From positions 62,001 to 126,000 of the forward strand of contig DAOULY010000021.1 of NCBI GenBank assembly GCA_034414595.1: DNA of 64,000 bases, in the 5' to 3' direction. Shown here one piece after another: positions 33,834-42,285 of the stretch. A program made the position numbers and the translations under genes. Every line of letters begins with the position of its first letter. The stretch's first letter is position 1. The stretch comes from DAOULY01 sp034414595. Lineage in GTDB: Bacteria > Chloroflexota > Dehalococcoidia > SZUA-161 > JAUWZY01. A model generated the notes under the pieces. That model was not told where the DNA came from and searched no databases. It saw only the letters and a list, made by a program, of their open reading frames with translations.

Positions 33834-33871
33834 ACCACGACCCCCTTCATTACCTGCGGTGTCGTCTTCAT
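33830..33871 (-). CDS. possible 13-codon leader peptide
   Basis: AGGAG, four bases, then ATG encodes MKTTPQVMKGVVV and stops at a TGA overlapping the ATG of the downstream 247-residue gene (ATGA). The arrangement suggests translational coupling. It may be chance given the length. Confidence 0.3.
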   Translation of the reverse strand: MKTTPQVMKGVVV

Positions 33872-34288
33872 TATACTCCTTTCAATTGTCTCCCGTCCAC
33901 AAGTCAAACCTCGGCCATATTATGAGTAGAAAGTATATCTATATATAGAAATCTACCCTGTTTTCTATCTATTTAGATCCAAAAAACGGAAGACCACTAA
34001 TCTGATAAGCAGCGATGAAAGAAGATGAGTAGAGCAAGTACAAGGGCACTAATAGCAGTCTGGGAACTCAATAGAGGGGGGTCAGGGTGTCGCGGGCCGA
34101 ATACAAGGGACACAACCTCATCGACCTTAGTGTGTATGCTCTGCGTTAGGGTGAGGAGGCTATACTAGCTAAATAAGGATTAACGCTTTCAGTGGGACTC
34201 TACGAGGAGCTGAAGGCCGCTATACTCAAGATTGGGTAGTCACTTGGAGCAAGAGGCATCGAGGAAGATTGACGTCCAATGCGCACAA
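33872..34288. other. intergenic, eroded-looking sequence
   Basis: 417 bases with no supported gene. An A+T-rich tract (33925-33975) contains TATATCTATATATAG. A 51-codon open frame without a good start lies on the minus strand near 34002-34160. On the plus strand, short protein-like stretches (e.g. GLYEELKAAI) are broken by stops, as in decayed coding sequence. Confidence 0.4.
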
Positions 34289-34408
34289 CTAGCGACGCTG
34301 ACCAGGAGAGCGACGTTTACATATCATCCAAAGCACAAAGCACCCCATTACAAGAACGATACCCCCTGAAAAAAACACCCAAAACAACCCAGCATTGTCT
34401 AACAACAC
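34289..34408 (-). CDS. 39-residue single-span membrane protein
   Basis: GTG start at 34408 exactly 6 bases after AGGAGG. The product begins LLDNAGLFWVFF after the initiator, has one hydrophobic helix (about 8-30, ending CFVLWMI) and a basic tail CKRRSPGQRR, which predicts the N terminus outside and the tail inside. A promoter with a 22-bp palindrome in its spacer lies just upstream. Too small for family assignment; the exact ribosome-binding site and promoter argue that it is real. Confidence 0.6.
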   Translation of the reverse strand: MLLDNAGLFWVFFSGGIVLVMGCFVLWMICKRRSPGQRR

Positions 34409-34430
34409 TGATCTCCTCCTTTCCATCCCG

Positions 34431-34459
34431 AGTATGTTAATTCGAGTACGAATTAACAA
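34431..34459 (-). promoter_or_regulatory. promoter with palindromic operator for the 39-residue protein
   Basis: Minus strand TTGTTA (34459-34454), 17 bases, CATACT (34436-34431). The perfect inverted repeat GTTAATTCG-agta-CGAATTAAC (34436-34457) fills the spacer between the two hexamers. A regulator bound there would block polymerase or, as MerR proteins do, twist the spacer. Confidence 0.65.
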
Positions 34460-34659
34460 TCCTCTTTTGGACAATCAGAAAGGATAGACCAGCCCGTCAC
34501 GTTGGCCCACTCGGTCCCCGCGCTGTGAGCGAATTTGGACCGTTTAATAGAGGAACGCAGCGAAGTGCTGAAATGCCTTGAATTACATACGAATTAGTAC
34601 CTTGTGGCCCAGACCCGGGGATTGACTCCTAACTGTCACGTTCGCAATTGAGCGCACCA

Positions 34660-34749
34660 TCACTGGTTATTACTCCAACGCCTCATTCTAATTGCGATGA
34701 GCACCGATAGAAGAATGATAACCCCCGCAATACCGAGCCATGTCAACAT
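34660..34749 (-). CDS. 29-residue single-span membrane protein
   Basis: ATG 34749 follows AGGAGGAGGGAGCT. The product is almost only a membrane helix: MLTWLGIAGVIILLSVLIAI, then RMRRWSNNQ. Like the 39-residue protein 250 bp further on, it has one helix, a basic cytoplasmic end and a strong ribosome-binding site. Possible roles are toxin-like peptide, small regulator of a membrane complex, or stress peptide; none can be chosen from sequence. Confidence 0.6.
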   Translation of the reverse strand: MLTWLGIAGVIILLSVLIAIRMRRWSNNQ

Positions 34750-34799
34750 AGCTCCCTCCTCCTTTGCCGTCCAAACATATAACTTGAACCTCGAACACT

Positions 34800-34831
34800 A
34801 TCAGTACACCATCAGCCAATATCAGTGTCAA
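34800..34831 (-). promoter_or_regulatory. promoter with three direct repeats for the 29-residue protein
   Basis: Minus strand TTGACA (34831-34826), 17 bases, TGTACT (34808-34803). ATCAG(T/C) occurs at 34800, 34811 and 34821 on the plus strand, that is 11 and 10 bp apart, on one face of the helix across the promoter. A leader of about 50 nt follows. Confidence 0.5.
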
Positions 34832-35281
34832 TGGTACAAATCACGTCTTTCCTATTTGTACGTGTGTGAACATTGGTGAATAATTAGTGAAATCCCACAG
34901 AGTCAATCGTTAAAATTCCAATTTCCCGTACCTGAATAGATTCATTGTAAGAATGCCATTTTCTGAATGGGCGGAAAATGCAGAGAAGAGGAGTTTTTTC
35001 GGTGCTATAAAAAAGAAGGGGATAGTGGACAAAAAGGCTATCCTCAAACCTCATCGACCTTTTGTAGCGCTTCACCAGGCCTGAACTTGCATCCAGGCCG
35101 ATTGCGGGGTGCCCTATATCTTGCCACCATCGCCGTAACCCTCGATACATACCCACATGCTCTCCCAGGGCTTCAAGAAGCAGCAAGAGCCTTTAATAAA
35201 AATCTGGGGCAAATGGCCAATCCAGATACGGCGGGGCAGCAGTTATCGGGGGTTGGTTAGTAAAATGTTAGCCAAACCTAA
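34832..35281. other. intergenic, no supported gene
   Basis: 450 bases between the small-protein promoter and the tRNA cluster. Short open frames on both strands lack start signals and recognisable sequence. Confidence 0.4.
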
Positions 35282-35366
35282 TGCCGGGGGTGGGATTCGA
35301 ACCCACACGCACCTCGCAGTGCAGCGGATTTTAAGTCCGCGGCGTCTCCCGTTCCGCCACCCCGGC
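35282..35366 (-). tRNA. tRNA-Leu (anticodon TAA)
   Basis: Cloverleaf with 7-bp acceptor GCCGGGG / CCCCGGC, anticodon loop CTTAAAA, a long variable arm as expected for Leu, and T-loop GGGTTCGAATCCC. Discriminator A; CCA is not encoded (TTA follows). Confidence 0.97.
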
Positions 35367-35488
35367 GTTTTCAACCTTTATAGTTGGGGGCCAGCTCACG
35401 GCTAGTAGAAAAGTGAGAAAGGCAAGCCTAGTATACCTGCTGATAATTCAACAACATCTGCCAGTGTGCAATGGCCGAAACTTGAAAA

Positions 35489-35561
35489 AGGCGGCGGGCG
35501 GACTCGAACCGCCGAATAAGGGTTTTGCAGACCCTCGCCTTAACCTCTTGGCTACGCCGCC
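35489..35561 (-). tRNA. tRNA-Cys (anticodon GCA)
   Basis: Acceptor GGCGGCG / CGCCGCC, anticodon loop CTGCAAA, T-loop GGTTCGAGTCC, discriminator T as is usual for Cys. CCA not encoded; a short T run follows. Confidence 0.97.
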
Positions 35562-35575
35562 CTGTTGCTCTCTGG

Positions 35576-35647
<72 letters not shown>

Positions 35648-35653
35648 CCTTGG

Positions 35654-35736
35654 TGCCGAGGAGGAGATTTGAACTCCTACGGGCTAAGCCCACCACCCCC
35701 TCAAGATGGCGTGTCTACCGATTCCACCACCTCGGC
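35654..35736 (-). tRNA. tRNA-Leu (anticodon GAG)
   Basis: Acceptor GCCGAGG / CCTCGGC, anticodon stem CCATC / GGTGG with loop TTGAGGG, long variable arm (GGTGGGCTTAGCCC region), discriminator A, CCA encoded at 35653-35651. Confidence 0.97.
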
Positions 35737-35740
35737 CTGG

Positions 35741-35814
35741 CAGGAGTGGGAGGATTCGAACCCCCGACCTGCGGTTTTGGAGACCGCTGCTCTGCCTAAC
35801 TGAGCTACACTCCT
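35741..35814 (-). tRNA. tRNA-Trp (anticodon CCA)
   Basis: Acceptor AGGAGTG / CACTCCT, anticodon stem GCGGT / ACCGC with loop CTCCAAA, discriminator G and encoded CCA (35740-35738), so the 3' end is GCCA. This end is complementary to the TGGC bulge of the trp T-box at 52161. It is the first tRNA of the cluster. Confidence 0.97.
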
Positions 35815-35827
35815 ATCGTTTGTGACT

Positions 35828-35855
35828 ATTTTAGCACATTTTGGCAACCCTGCAA
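35828..35855 (-). promoter_or_regulatory. promoter of the tRNA cluster
   Basis: Minus strand TTGCAG (35855-35850), 16 bases, TAAAAT (35833-35828), about 14 bp before tRNA-Trp. Confidence 0.6.
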
Positions 35856-35868
35856 ACGGCCAGCTCGG

Positions 35869-35897
35869 TTGAAAAAAGGCGCCGAATTCAGCATAAT
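35869..35897 (+). promoter_or_regulatory. promoter of the Tm-1-like gene
   Basis: TTGAAA (35869-35874), 17 bases, CATAAT (35892-35897); divergent from the tRNA promoter. Start point near 35904. Confidence 0.6.
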
Positions 35898-35941
35898 AGG
35901 CAATGGCTTCCAATCACCTATCACGCTTTCTTGAGGTGCAA

Positions 35942-37174
35942 ATGGCTAAGACAATAGTGATTATGGGCACTCTGGATACCAAGGGAGAGGAACTCAAATA
36001 CGTCAAGGAGCAGATACAGAGAAGGGGACACAAGACGTTAGTGATCGACGGCGGCGTCCTGGGCCAGCCCGCGTTTGCTCCCGATATCAGCCGGGAAACA
36101 GTGGCCGGGGCCGTCGGAGCTGATCTAAAGGAAATCGTCGCCGCCCGCGACGAAGGCAAAGCAGTAGCTGCGATGTCCCAGGGCGCAGCCAAGATAGCCA
36201 AGCAACTGCATACCGAGGGCCGGATGGATGGCATCATCTCTATCGGCGGTTCCATGGGTACGACGTTGGGTCTCGCAGTAATGAGAGCATTGCCCCTGGA
36301 GGTGCCCAAACTTATGGTATCCACGGTAGCGTTCACCCCGATGATTACCGCTGAGCAGGTGAGCATGGACCAGGTAATGATCCAGTGTGTGGTCGATATG
36401 TGGGGGCTGGACCCGATAACTGAAATGACGCTTGACAGGGCAGCAGCGGCGATCACGGCCATGACCGAGACCAACGAAAGGAAGAGCGTGACCAAACCGT
36501 TGATCGGTATTACTACGTTAGGCACCGCTGGCTTCGAATATGTTTGGCATCTTAAACCGCTGTTGAAACAGAGGGGATATGAGGTGGTGGTATTCCACGC
36601 CGTTGGCACCGGAGGCCGGGCATTTGAACAGCTTATAGAGCAAGGGGTGATCGCTGGTGCTTTGGACTTCAGCTTGCTCGAGCTCACTGACAACATGTAT
36701 GGTGGCTGGTGCGATGCCGGCCCAAACCGGCTGGAGGCAGCAAGCAAGAAGGGCATCCCCCAGGTTGTGGCCCCGGGTGCTCTGGGATTCCTCTGCCATC
36801 CTGGCCCAGCAGAATCATTGCCGCCTCGCTGGCGAAATCGCAGCAAGATACATGAGCACAATCCCATGGACACCATGGTGGAAATGACCAAAGAGGAAAT
36901 GGTTGCTACCGGTGAATTGATAGCAAGAAAGCTGAACCAGGCCACCGGGCCTACAGCGGTGTTGATCCCGACCCAGGGCTTTTCCGCATTTGATAAGCCC
37001 GGCGCCCTGCTCTATGACCCGGAGGCACGTAAGGTATTCACCGAGGCGCTGAAGAGGAATCTGGAGCCAAAGGTGGAGGTGGTGGAGGTTGATGCCCACA
37101 TCAATGACCGGGCCTTCGCCGAGCAAGCAGTAGCGCTCCTCGACCGCTTGATAGAGGCCAAATCCAGCGGCTAA
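35942..37174 (+). CDS. Tm-1-like / UPF0261 family protein (410 aa)
   Basis: Two-domain family related to the ATP-binding domain of the tomato Tm-1 resistance protein; its bacterial reaction is not established. Blocks: IVIMGTLDTKGEEL, IDGGVLGQPAFAPDISRE, GIISIGGSMGTTLGLAVMR, then domain 2 with GITTLGTAGFEYVW, VFHAVGTGGRAFEQLI, a TDNMYGGWCDAGPNRLEAA segment and IPTQGFSAFDKPGALLYDPEA. ATG 35942 has GAGGTG 5 bases upstream and fits the family; the in-frame ATG 35903 coincides with the predicted start point and could be used as a leaderless start. Downstream is a PEP-utilising-type gene. Confidence 0.85.
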   Translation: MAKTIVIMGTLDTKGEELKYVKEQIQRRGHKTLVIDGGVLGQPAFAPDISRETVAGAVGADLKEIVAARDEGKAVAAMSQGAAKIAKQLHTEGRMDGIISIGGSMGTTLGLAVMRALPLEVPKLMVSTVAFTPMITAEQVSMDQVMIQCVVDMWGLDPITEMTLDRAAAAITAMTETNERKSVTKPLIGITTLGTAGFEYVWHLKPLLKQRGYEVVVFHAVGTGGRAFEQLIEQGVIAGALDFSLLELTDNMYGGWCDAGPNRLEAASKKGIPQVVAPGALGFLCHPGPAESLPPRWRNRSKIHEHNPMDTMVEMTKEEMVATGELIARKLNQATGPTAVLIPTQGFSAFDKPGALLYDPEARKVFTEALKRNLEPKVEVVEVDAHINDRAFAEQAVALLDRLIEAKSSG

Positions 37175-37497
37175 GGTCACTCCCACGCCCAAGCTACAAA
37201 CGAGGCATCAACCTGCCGCTCATTTCAGGCTTTTCACTGAAGTGATAGCACAAAAACGGGCAAGGCACCCCAATACCTCCTCCAAGCTCCGTCCACAAAA
37301 ATGGACCATTGTTGCCCTGTAGAAAACCAATTTCAGGGCTTGACAAGAGGTGAGGCGTGGTCTATGCTATCTGCCATCCAGGCGATGTGGCACTTTGTGA
37401 AGTCAGGTAAATCGCTGCCGAGGGGGTGGGAATGACGTAGTTGTAATAGGCAAAGGCAGTTTCAGCAGAACAATGCAAAGGAGGAAAGGAGGAGGAA
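37175..37497 (+). other. intergenic with promoter, no gene
   Basis: 323 bases. Apart from the promoter at 37340-37368 and a leader of about 120 nt I see no RNA structure or gene. Confidence 0.45.
37340..37368 (+). promoter_or_regulatory. promoter of the PEP-utilising-type gene
   Basis: TTGACA (37340-37345), 17 bases, TATGCT (37363-37368). The long leader could leave room for regulation, but no structure was recognised. Confidence 0.65.
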
Positions 37498-39156
37498 ATG
37501 ACAGTCTATTACGGCATGAACGAATTCGAGATGCAAGACGACGACTTGAAGAACTACAGGGTCTGGTTCGGCGATTTTGTGCATTCCGTTCCGCCATATA
37601 GTCCACTTTTCGCCTGGTCACGCGACGGACACCATATGTTCGCCTTCGACTATGCTGCGGAGACGCTATCTCTTCCCGGAAGCAAGGGCTGGCAGTGGCG
37701 GATAGTCGATGGCATCAGCTACGGCGCGATAATCGAGCCCAAGCCCGAGGAGGTCCCAGAGCGAGAGAAGCGGTTCCGGGAGAGGATAACGCCCTACATT
37801 GAGAACTGGGACGAGATGTGGAACAAGGAGCTAGCGGGGTGGCTGGAGGTGATAAGGCCGTTCAAGGAACTCGATGTCGAGCATTGTAGTAATGCTGAAC
37901 TCTTTAAGTATGTCGAGGATTTTCTGCACCGCATTAACTTCGATATGTGGGCCAAACACTTTATGTGGATGTATCCTGCCTATATCCTGTACACCTTGTT
38001 TCGAACCACTTGCGCCGAGTTGCTCGGGATCACTCCCCAGAACCCCATATTCAAAAAGCTGCTTAGTGGCTTCGACAACACTGTGCTCAGGTTCGATAGA
38101 GAACTGTGGGGTCTAGCGAACCGTGCCAGGGAACTCGGGCTTGACAGCGTTTTCCTGAACACAAAAGATGATGAGGAAGTGCTCTCCAAGCTTGAGCAAA
38201 GCGACGCCGGCAGGAAGTGGCTGGAAGAGTACCGCCAGTTCTTAAACGTCAATGGCTGGAGGTGTAACCGGGTAGAGGAGTGGTGGAATAATCCCTCTTG
38301 GATCGAGCAGCCCAGCTTGGGGGTGCCCATGCTCAGGCTGGCGATAGCCAAGGGAGGGGCTTTTTCCGTGGATGTGGAGTTCGAACGCCTGGTCAGGGAA
38401 AGGGAGGAGGCAGAGAAGGAGGTTATGTCCCAGGTGCCTGCAGAGCAAAAGGAGTGGTTTGAGAAGCTGATGAGGTGTGCCCAGAGGAGTGGCTCTTTCA
38501 GCGAGGAACATAACACACATTTCGACATGAACATCATGTCCATAGGTCGCCACCTGACCAGGGAAATGGGGAAGCGACTGGCCCAGGCTGGCGCTATTGA
38601 TGAGCCTGATGACATCTATTTCCTGCTGCCGGACGAGTTGAGGAAGGCAGCAATAGCTATGGACAGGGCCAATATGCGCCCCTATGTGAACCCGCGCAAG
38701 GAGCAGTGGGAGGCATCCTTGAAGCTTGATCCCCCGCCCTTTATTGGGGACATGTCGGCACTGCCTGAGCTGGCGATGAGAGACCCCATTATCCAGGTCA
38801 TAACTGAGATGCCCGTGGTCCAGCCTGAGCTGAAGGCCGACCTCTATGGCGCTGCCTCAGCTCCCGGCATTGCCGAGGGAATCGCCCGTGTCATACCGGA
38901 CGAAAAGAGGATGGCAGAAGTGCAACCGGGTGAGATCCTGGTGGCCCCGATGACCATGAGCACCTGGACGCCTCTGTTCAACGTAGTCGGCGGCGTGGTC
39001 ACCGATGGTGGTGGCACGCTGTCCCATGCCGTGATCGTGGGTCGCGAATACGGCCTGCCTGTTGTTGCCGGTACCCTTGAGGGGACCAAGAAGATCAAGA
39101 CCGGAGACAGGATCAGGGTTGATGGCGATAAGGGAGCAGTTTACATCCTGGATTAG
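37498..39156 (+). CDS. PEP-utilising enzyme-like protein with phosphohistidine domain (552 aa)
   Basis: The C-terminal ~90 residues form the mobile phosphohistidine domain: VVTDGGGTLSHAVIVGREYGLPVVAG, with His in the T-L-S-H-A motif, as in PEP synthase, PPDK and phenylphosphate synthase. The upstream ~430 residues are helical with many Trp and contain no ATP-grasp domain, so the phosphoryl donor half must be another protein. This matches the layout of phenylphosphate synthase alpha (PpsA) and of rifampicin-phosphotransferase-like proteins lacking the grasp. GGAGGAGG lies before ATG. A role in activating an aromatic or alcohol substrate is inference. Confidence 0.75.
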   Translation: MTVYYGMNEFEMQDDDLKNYRVWFGDFVHSVPPYSPLFAWSRDGHHMFAFDYAAETLSLPGSKGWQWRIVDGISYGAIIEPKPEEVPEREKRFRERITPYIENWDEMWNKELAGWLEVIRPFKELDVEHCSNAELFKYVEDFLHRINFDMWAKHFMWMYPAYILYTLFRTTCAELLGITPQNPIFKKLLSGFDNTVLRFDRELWGLANRARELGLDSVFLNTKDDEEVLSKLEQSDAGRKWLEEYRQFLNVNGWRCNRVEEWWNNPSWIEQPSLGVPMLRLAIAKGGAFSVDVEFERLVREREEAEKEVMSQVPAEQKEWFEKLMRCAQRSGSFSEEHNTHFDMNIMSIGRHLTREMGKRLAQAGAIDEPDDIYFLLPDELRKAAIAMDRANMRPYVNPRKEQWEASLKLDPPPFIGDMSALPELAMRDPIIQVITEMPVVQPELKADLYGAASAPGIAEGIARVIPDEKRMAEVQPGEILVAPMTMSTWTPLFNVVGGVVTDGGGTLSHAVIVGREYGLPVVAGTLEGTKKIKTGDRIRVDGDKGAVYILD

Positions 39157-39217
39157 AGGAGTGGAGTATAGGCGCAGGATAGATAGCCAGGTTTCCTCAT
39201 ATTGAGCCAAATTAGGG

Positions 39218-39266
39218 AGCGTGTCCGAGTGAAAGCTACGGCATATATCGCTGGGACACGCTCCTA
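39218..39266. other. 11-bp inverted repeat between convergent genes
   Basis: GGAGCGTGTCC (39218-39228) and GGACACGCTCC (39256-39266) around a 27-base loop, between the ends of two convergent genes. No T run, so termination by it is uncertain. Confidence 0.55.
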
Positions 39267-39284
39267 ACATGTCCCCATGCCGGA

Positions 39285-39512
39285 TCAGTGGCCAGCCGCT
39301 GGCCCTTCCTTGAGGTACTTCTCCGGGTTCTCATCGAATGCCTTCTTGCAGCCTACGGCGCAGAAGTAATAGGTCTGGCCCTGGTAGATGGAGGTTGCCG
39401 CTGGATTATTTACATCAACATCCATTCCGCAAACGGGGTCTCTGGCCGTTTCGCCACTACCTTTCATTTCCTGTTTCTTTCCACCGAATAGGCTCTTCAA
39501 CCACTTAGCCAT
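39285..39512 (-). CDS. YHS-domain protein of the copper operon (75 aa)
   Basis: Short basic N terminus (MAKWLKSLFGGKKQ) then a YHS domain: RDPVCGMDV, YQGQTYYFCAVGCKKAFDENPEKYL. The conserved Cys residues C-G-M and F-C-x3-C are all present and typical of heavy-metal-binding YHS modules, which are often fused to or encoded beside copper ATPases. It is the last gene after csoR and copA, 15 bp from copA; probably a metallochaperone or metal buffer. Confidence 0.85.
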   Translation of the reverse strand: MAKWLKSLFGGKKQEMKGSGETARDPVCGMDVDVNNPAATSIYQGQTYYFCAVGCKKAFDENPEKYLKEGPAAGH

Positions 39513-39527
39513 CTTGTTGTCTCCTTT

Positions 39528-42245
39528 CTATGACAATTTGGGAGTTCGAAAGCCCCTAAGCCGTAGCGAATTGGTGACCACGGTCACCGAGCTCAGCGCC
39601 ATGGCAGCAGCGGCCAGAATCGGGTTCAGAAAGCCATAGTCGCCCAAGATCGGCTGGAGTGCTGTCGGCACTCCAGCGTGGCCGAAGGCCAGATAGAGGA
39701 TTCCGGCGGCCACCGGTATCAAGGCGGTGTTGTAGGCAAAGGCCCAGAACAGATTTTGCTTGATAGTGCGCAGGGTGCGCTTGCTCAAGGCGATGGCGGT
39801 GACGATGCCGCGCAGGTCGCCGCTCATCAGCGTGACATCGGCGGACTCCATAGCCACATCGGTCCCGGTGCCGATGGCTATGCCCACATCAGCCTGGGCC
39901 AGAGCCGGAGCATCGTTTATGCCATCGCCCACCATGGCCACGATATTACCCTCTGCCTGGAGCTTTCTCACCTCATTGGCTTTGTCTTGCGGGAGCACCT
40001 CAGCCAGAACGCGGTCAATGCCCACCTGCTGGGCTATGGCCTCGGCAGTGCCCCGGTTATCGCCGGTGAGCATCACCACCTCCAGCCCCAGCCTGTGAAG
40101 CTCTTTGACTGCCTCCTTCGAATCTGGTTTGAGGGTATCGGCGACGGCGATAATACCCGCTGCCCGGCCGTCTATACTCACGAACATGGAGGTCTTCCCT
40201 TCACCGGAGAGTCGGATGGACTCCTGCTCCAGGCCATCGAGTGAGATGCTGCGCTCTTCCATCAGCTTCAAGTTGCCCAGAAGCACCCTTTGCCCGTTTA
40301 TACTGGCCTCGATGCCGTGACCGGGGATGGCATTGAATTCAGCAGCCTCGGCCAGTGCCAGCTCTCTCTCCCGAGCGGCGTTGACAATGGCCTCGCCCAG
40401 AGGGTGCTCCGAGCCCCGCTCTGCTGAGGCTGCCACCTGCAACAGCATCTCCTCTGCCATTCCCTCGACGACTACGACATCTGTGACCACTGGCTGACCT
40501 CGCGTAAGTGTCCCGGTCTTGTCCAGGATGATGGCCTTTATCTTGTGGGCTCTCTCCAGGGCCTCACCACTTTTGATGAGGACGCCGTTCTCGGCCCCCT
40601 TTCCCGTGCCCACTATGATGGCAGTGGGGGTGGCCAGCCCCAGGGCACAGGGGCAGGCGATAATCAGCACTGCCACAAAGTTGAGCAGGGCTAATGTCAG
40701 TGCTGGTGCCGGTCCCACGAAGTACCACAGGATGAAGGTAATTATGGCCACACCGATGACCGCGGGCACAAAATAGGCAGCAATGACATCAGCCAACCTC
40801 TGGATAGGGGCCTTGCTCCCCTGGGCCTCCTCCACCAGCTTTATGATCTGGGCCAGGGCGGTATCCTTGCCCACCCTGGTGGCCTCGAACTTGAACGTGC
40901 CAGTCTTGTTGATGGTGGCCCCGACGACCTCATCGCCGATGCCCTTCTCCACAGGCAGGCTCTCGCCGGTGATCATGGACTCATCGATGCTGGAGCGCCC
41001 TTCCCTGACTATGCCGTCGACGGGCAATCTCTCCCCCGGTCTGACGATGACCAGGTCGCCCACCAGCACCTCCTCCACAGGGATATCTAGCTCCTGGCTA
41101 TCCCGCAGCACCCGGGCCGTCTTGGGCTGCATGCCCATCAGCTTCTTGATCGCCTCCGAGGTCTGACCTTTGGCCCTGGCCTCGAGGAAGCGTCCCAGCA
41201 GAATGAGAGCAATAATCATGGCCGAGGTGTCGAAGTAAAGGGCAGCCTCACGACCGCCAGCGGCGAAGAAGCTCGGGAACAGTATGGCAGCCACGCTGTA
41301 GAAGTAGGCCGCTGAGGTGCCCACGGCGATCAGGGTATTCATATTGGCCCGCTTGTGCTTGAGCGCCCCCCAGGTCCCCTTGTAGAACTGCCAGCCAGCC
41401 CAGAACTGCACCGGCGTCGCCAGCGCCCACAGGAAGTAGCGATTGCCCAGAAATCCACCGACGAGGCCGCCGATGAGTATGATGAGGCCGAGGGAGCCAG
41501 CAAAGATGAGCTTGTTCCTCAGTATGCGGGTCTCACGGCGGGCGGCTGCCACCACGTCTTCAGGCTCGGCAACGCCCTCGGCGCTGATCTCTCCGACAAC
41601 GCCGTATCCTGCATCCTGCACCGCTTTGGTGAAGTCAGCCATGCTGGCTTGGGAAGCATCATATTCCACTGTTGCCTTCTCGCTGGCCAGGTTGACAGTG
41701 GCTGAGAGCACCCCGGGCACCTTGTTCAGGGCATTTTCAATATTAGCTACACAGGATGCACAGGTCATGCCGGTTACAGCAAAGGTGATCTTCTTCTTGC
41801 CGCCTTCCTGCTGCCCGACGACCCGGTAGCCAGCGTCTTCCACAGCCCTTCTGAAATCGGCCATGCCGGCCTCGTCCTTCACATACTGAACCGTGGCCTT
41901 CTCGCTGGCGAAGTTCACGTTGCCCGAGATCACCCCGGACACCTTGTCCAGGGATTTTTCGATGTTTGCAGCACAGGAGGCACAGGTCATGCCTCCTATC
42001 GGAAAAGTAACCGTCTCCGTAGACACACCATAGCCCAGCTCCGAGACGGTATCGATCAACTTCTTGATGTCCACCTTTGCCGGGTCGTATTCGATAGCAG
42101 CCTTCTCACTGGCCAGATTGACATTGACCGCAGAGACTCCCGGCAGCTGGGAAAGCCCCTTCTCTATTGTGGCCGCACAGGAGGCGCAGCTCATGCCCGT
42201 GATGTGGAGGATTGTCTTCCTCAGGTTCTTGGTCTCAGTGGACAT
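39528..42245 (-). CDS. copA: copper-exporting P1B-ATPase with three HMA domains (905 aa)
   Basis: Cu(I) export ATPase. Three N-terminal heavy-metal domains carry GMSCASCAATIEKGL (about 14-28), GMTCASCAANIEKSL (about 84-98) and GMTCASCVANIENAL (about 158-172). Then eight membrane helices with the metal-site CPC in IACPCALGLATPTAI, actuator TGES, phosphorylation DKTGTLTRGQP, HP motif SEHPLGEAI, and MVGDGINDAPALAQADVGIAIG. Three HMA domains are more than the usual one or two. Between csoR and the YHS gene; copper-induced through CsoR. Confidence 0.96.
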   Translation of the reverse strand: MSTETKNLRKTILHITGMSCASCAATIEKGLSQLPGVSAVNVNLASEKAAIEYDPAKVDIKKLIDTVSELGYGVSTETVTFPIGGMTCASCAANIEKSLDKVSGVISGNVNFASEKATVQYVKDEAGMADFRRAVEDAGYRVVGQQEGGKKKITFAVTGMTCASCVANIENALNKVPGVLSATVNLASEKATVEYDASQASMADFTKAVQDAGYGVVGEISAEGVAEPEDVVAAARRETRILRNKLIFAGSLGLIILIGGLVGGFLGNRYFLWALATPVQFWAGWQFYKGTWGALKHKRANMNTLIAVGTSAAYFYSVAAILFPSFFAAGGREAALYFDTSAMIIALILLGRFLEARAKGQTSEAIKKLMGMQPKTARVLRDSQELDIPVEEVLVGDLVIVRPGERLPVDGIVREGRSSIDESMITGESLPVEKGIGDEVVGATINKTGTFKFEATRVGKDTALAQIIKLVEEAQGSKAPIQRLADVIAAYFVPAVIGVAIITFILWYFVGPAPALTLALLNFVAVLIIACPCALGLATPTAIIVGTGKGAENGVLIKSGEALERAHKIKAIILDKTGTLTRGQPVVTDVVVVEGMAEEMLLQVAASAERGSEHPLGEAIVNAARERELALAEAAEFNAIPGHGIEASINGQRVLLGNLKLMEERSISLDGLEQESIRLSGEGKTSMFVSIDGRAAGIIAVADTLKPDSKEAVKELHRLGLEVVMLTGDNRGTAEAIAQQVGIDRVLAEVLPQDKANEVRKLQAEGNIVAMVGDGINDAPALAQADVGIAIGTGTDVAMESADVTLMSGDLRGIVTAIALSKRTLRTIKQNLFWAFAYNTALIPVAAGILYLAFGHAGVPTALQPILGDYGFLNPILAAAAMALSSVTVVTNSLRLRGFRTPKLS

Positions 42246-42285
42246 CCGTTGTCACTCTCCTCTTCCATCCGTTTTCCCTCAGTTA

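Noticed and set aside
34002..34160. 51-codon minus-strand open frame ending in a hydrophobic helix (SALVLALLIFFHRC)
   Set aside because: No start codon with a ribosome-binding site, and no promoter; could be a relic.
34114..35061. 15-base match AACCTCATCGACCTT at 34114 and 35047
   Set aside because: Flanking sequence does not match; too short to call a repeat.
35914..36945. 343-codon open frame opposite the Tm-1-like gene
   Set aside because: Antisense shadow of a well-supported gene.
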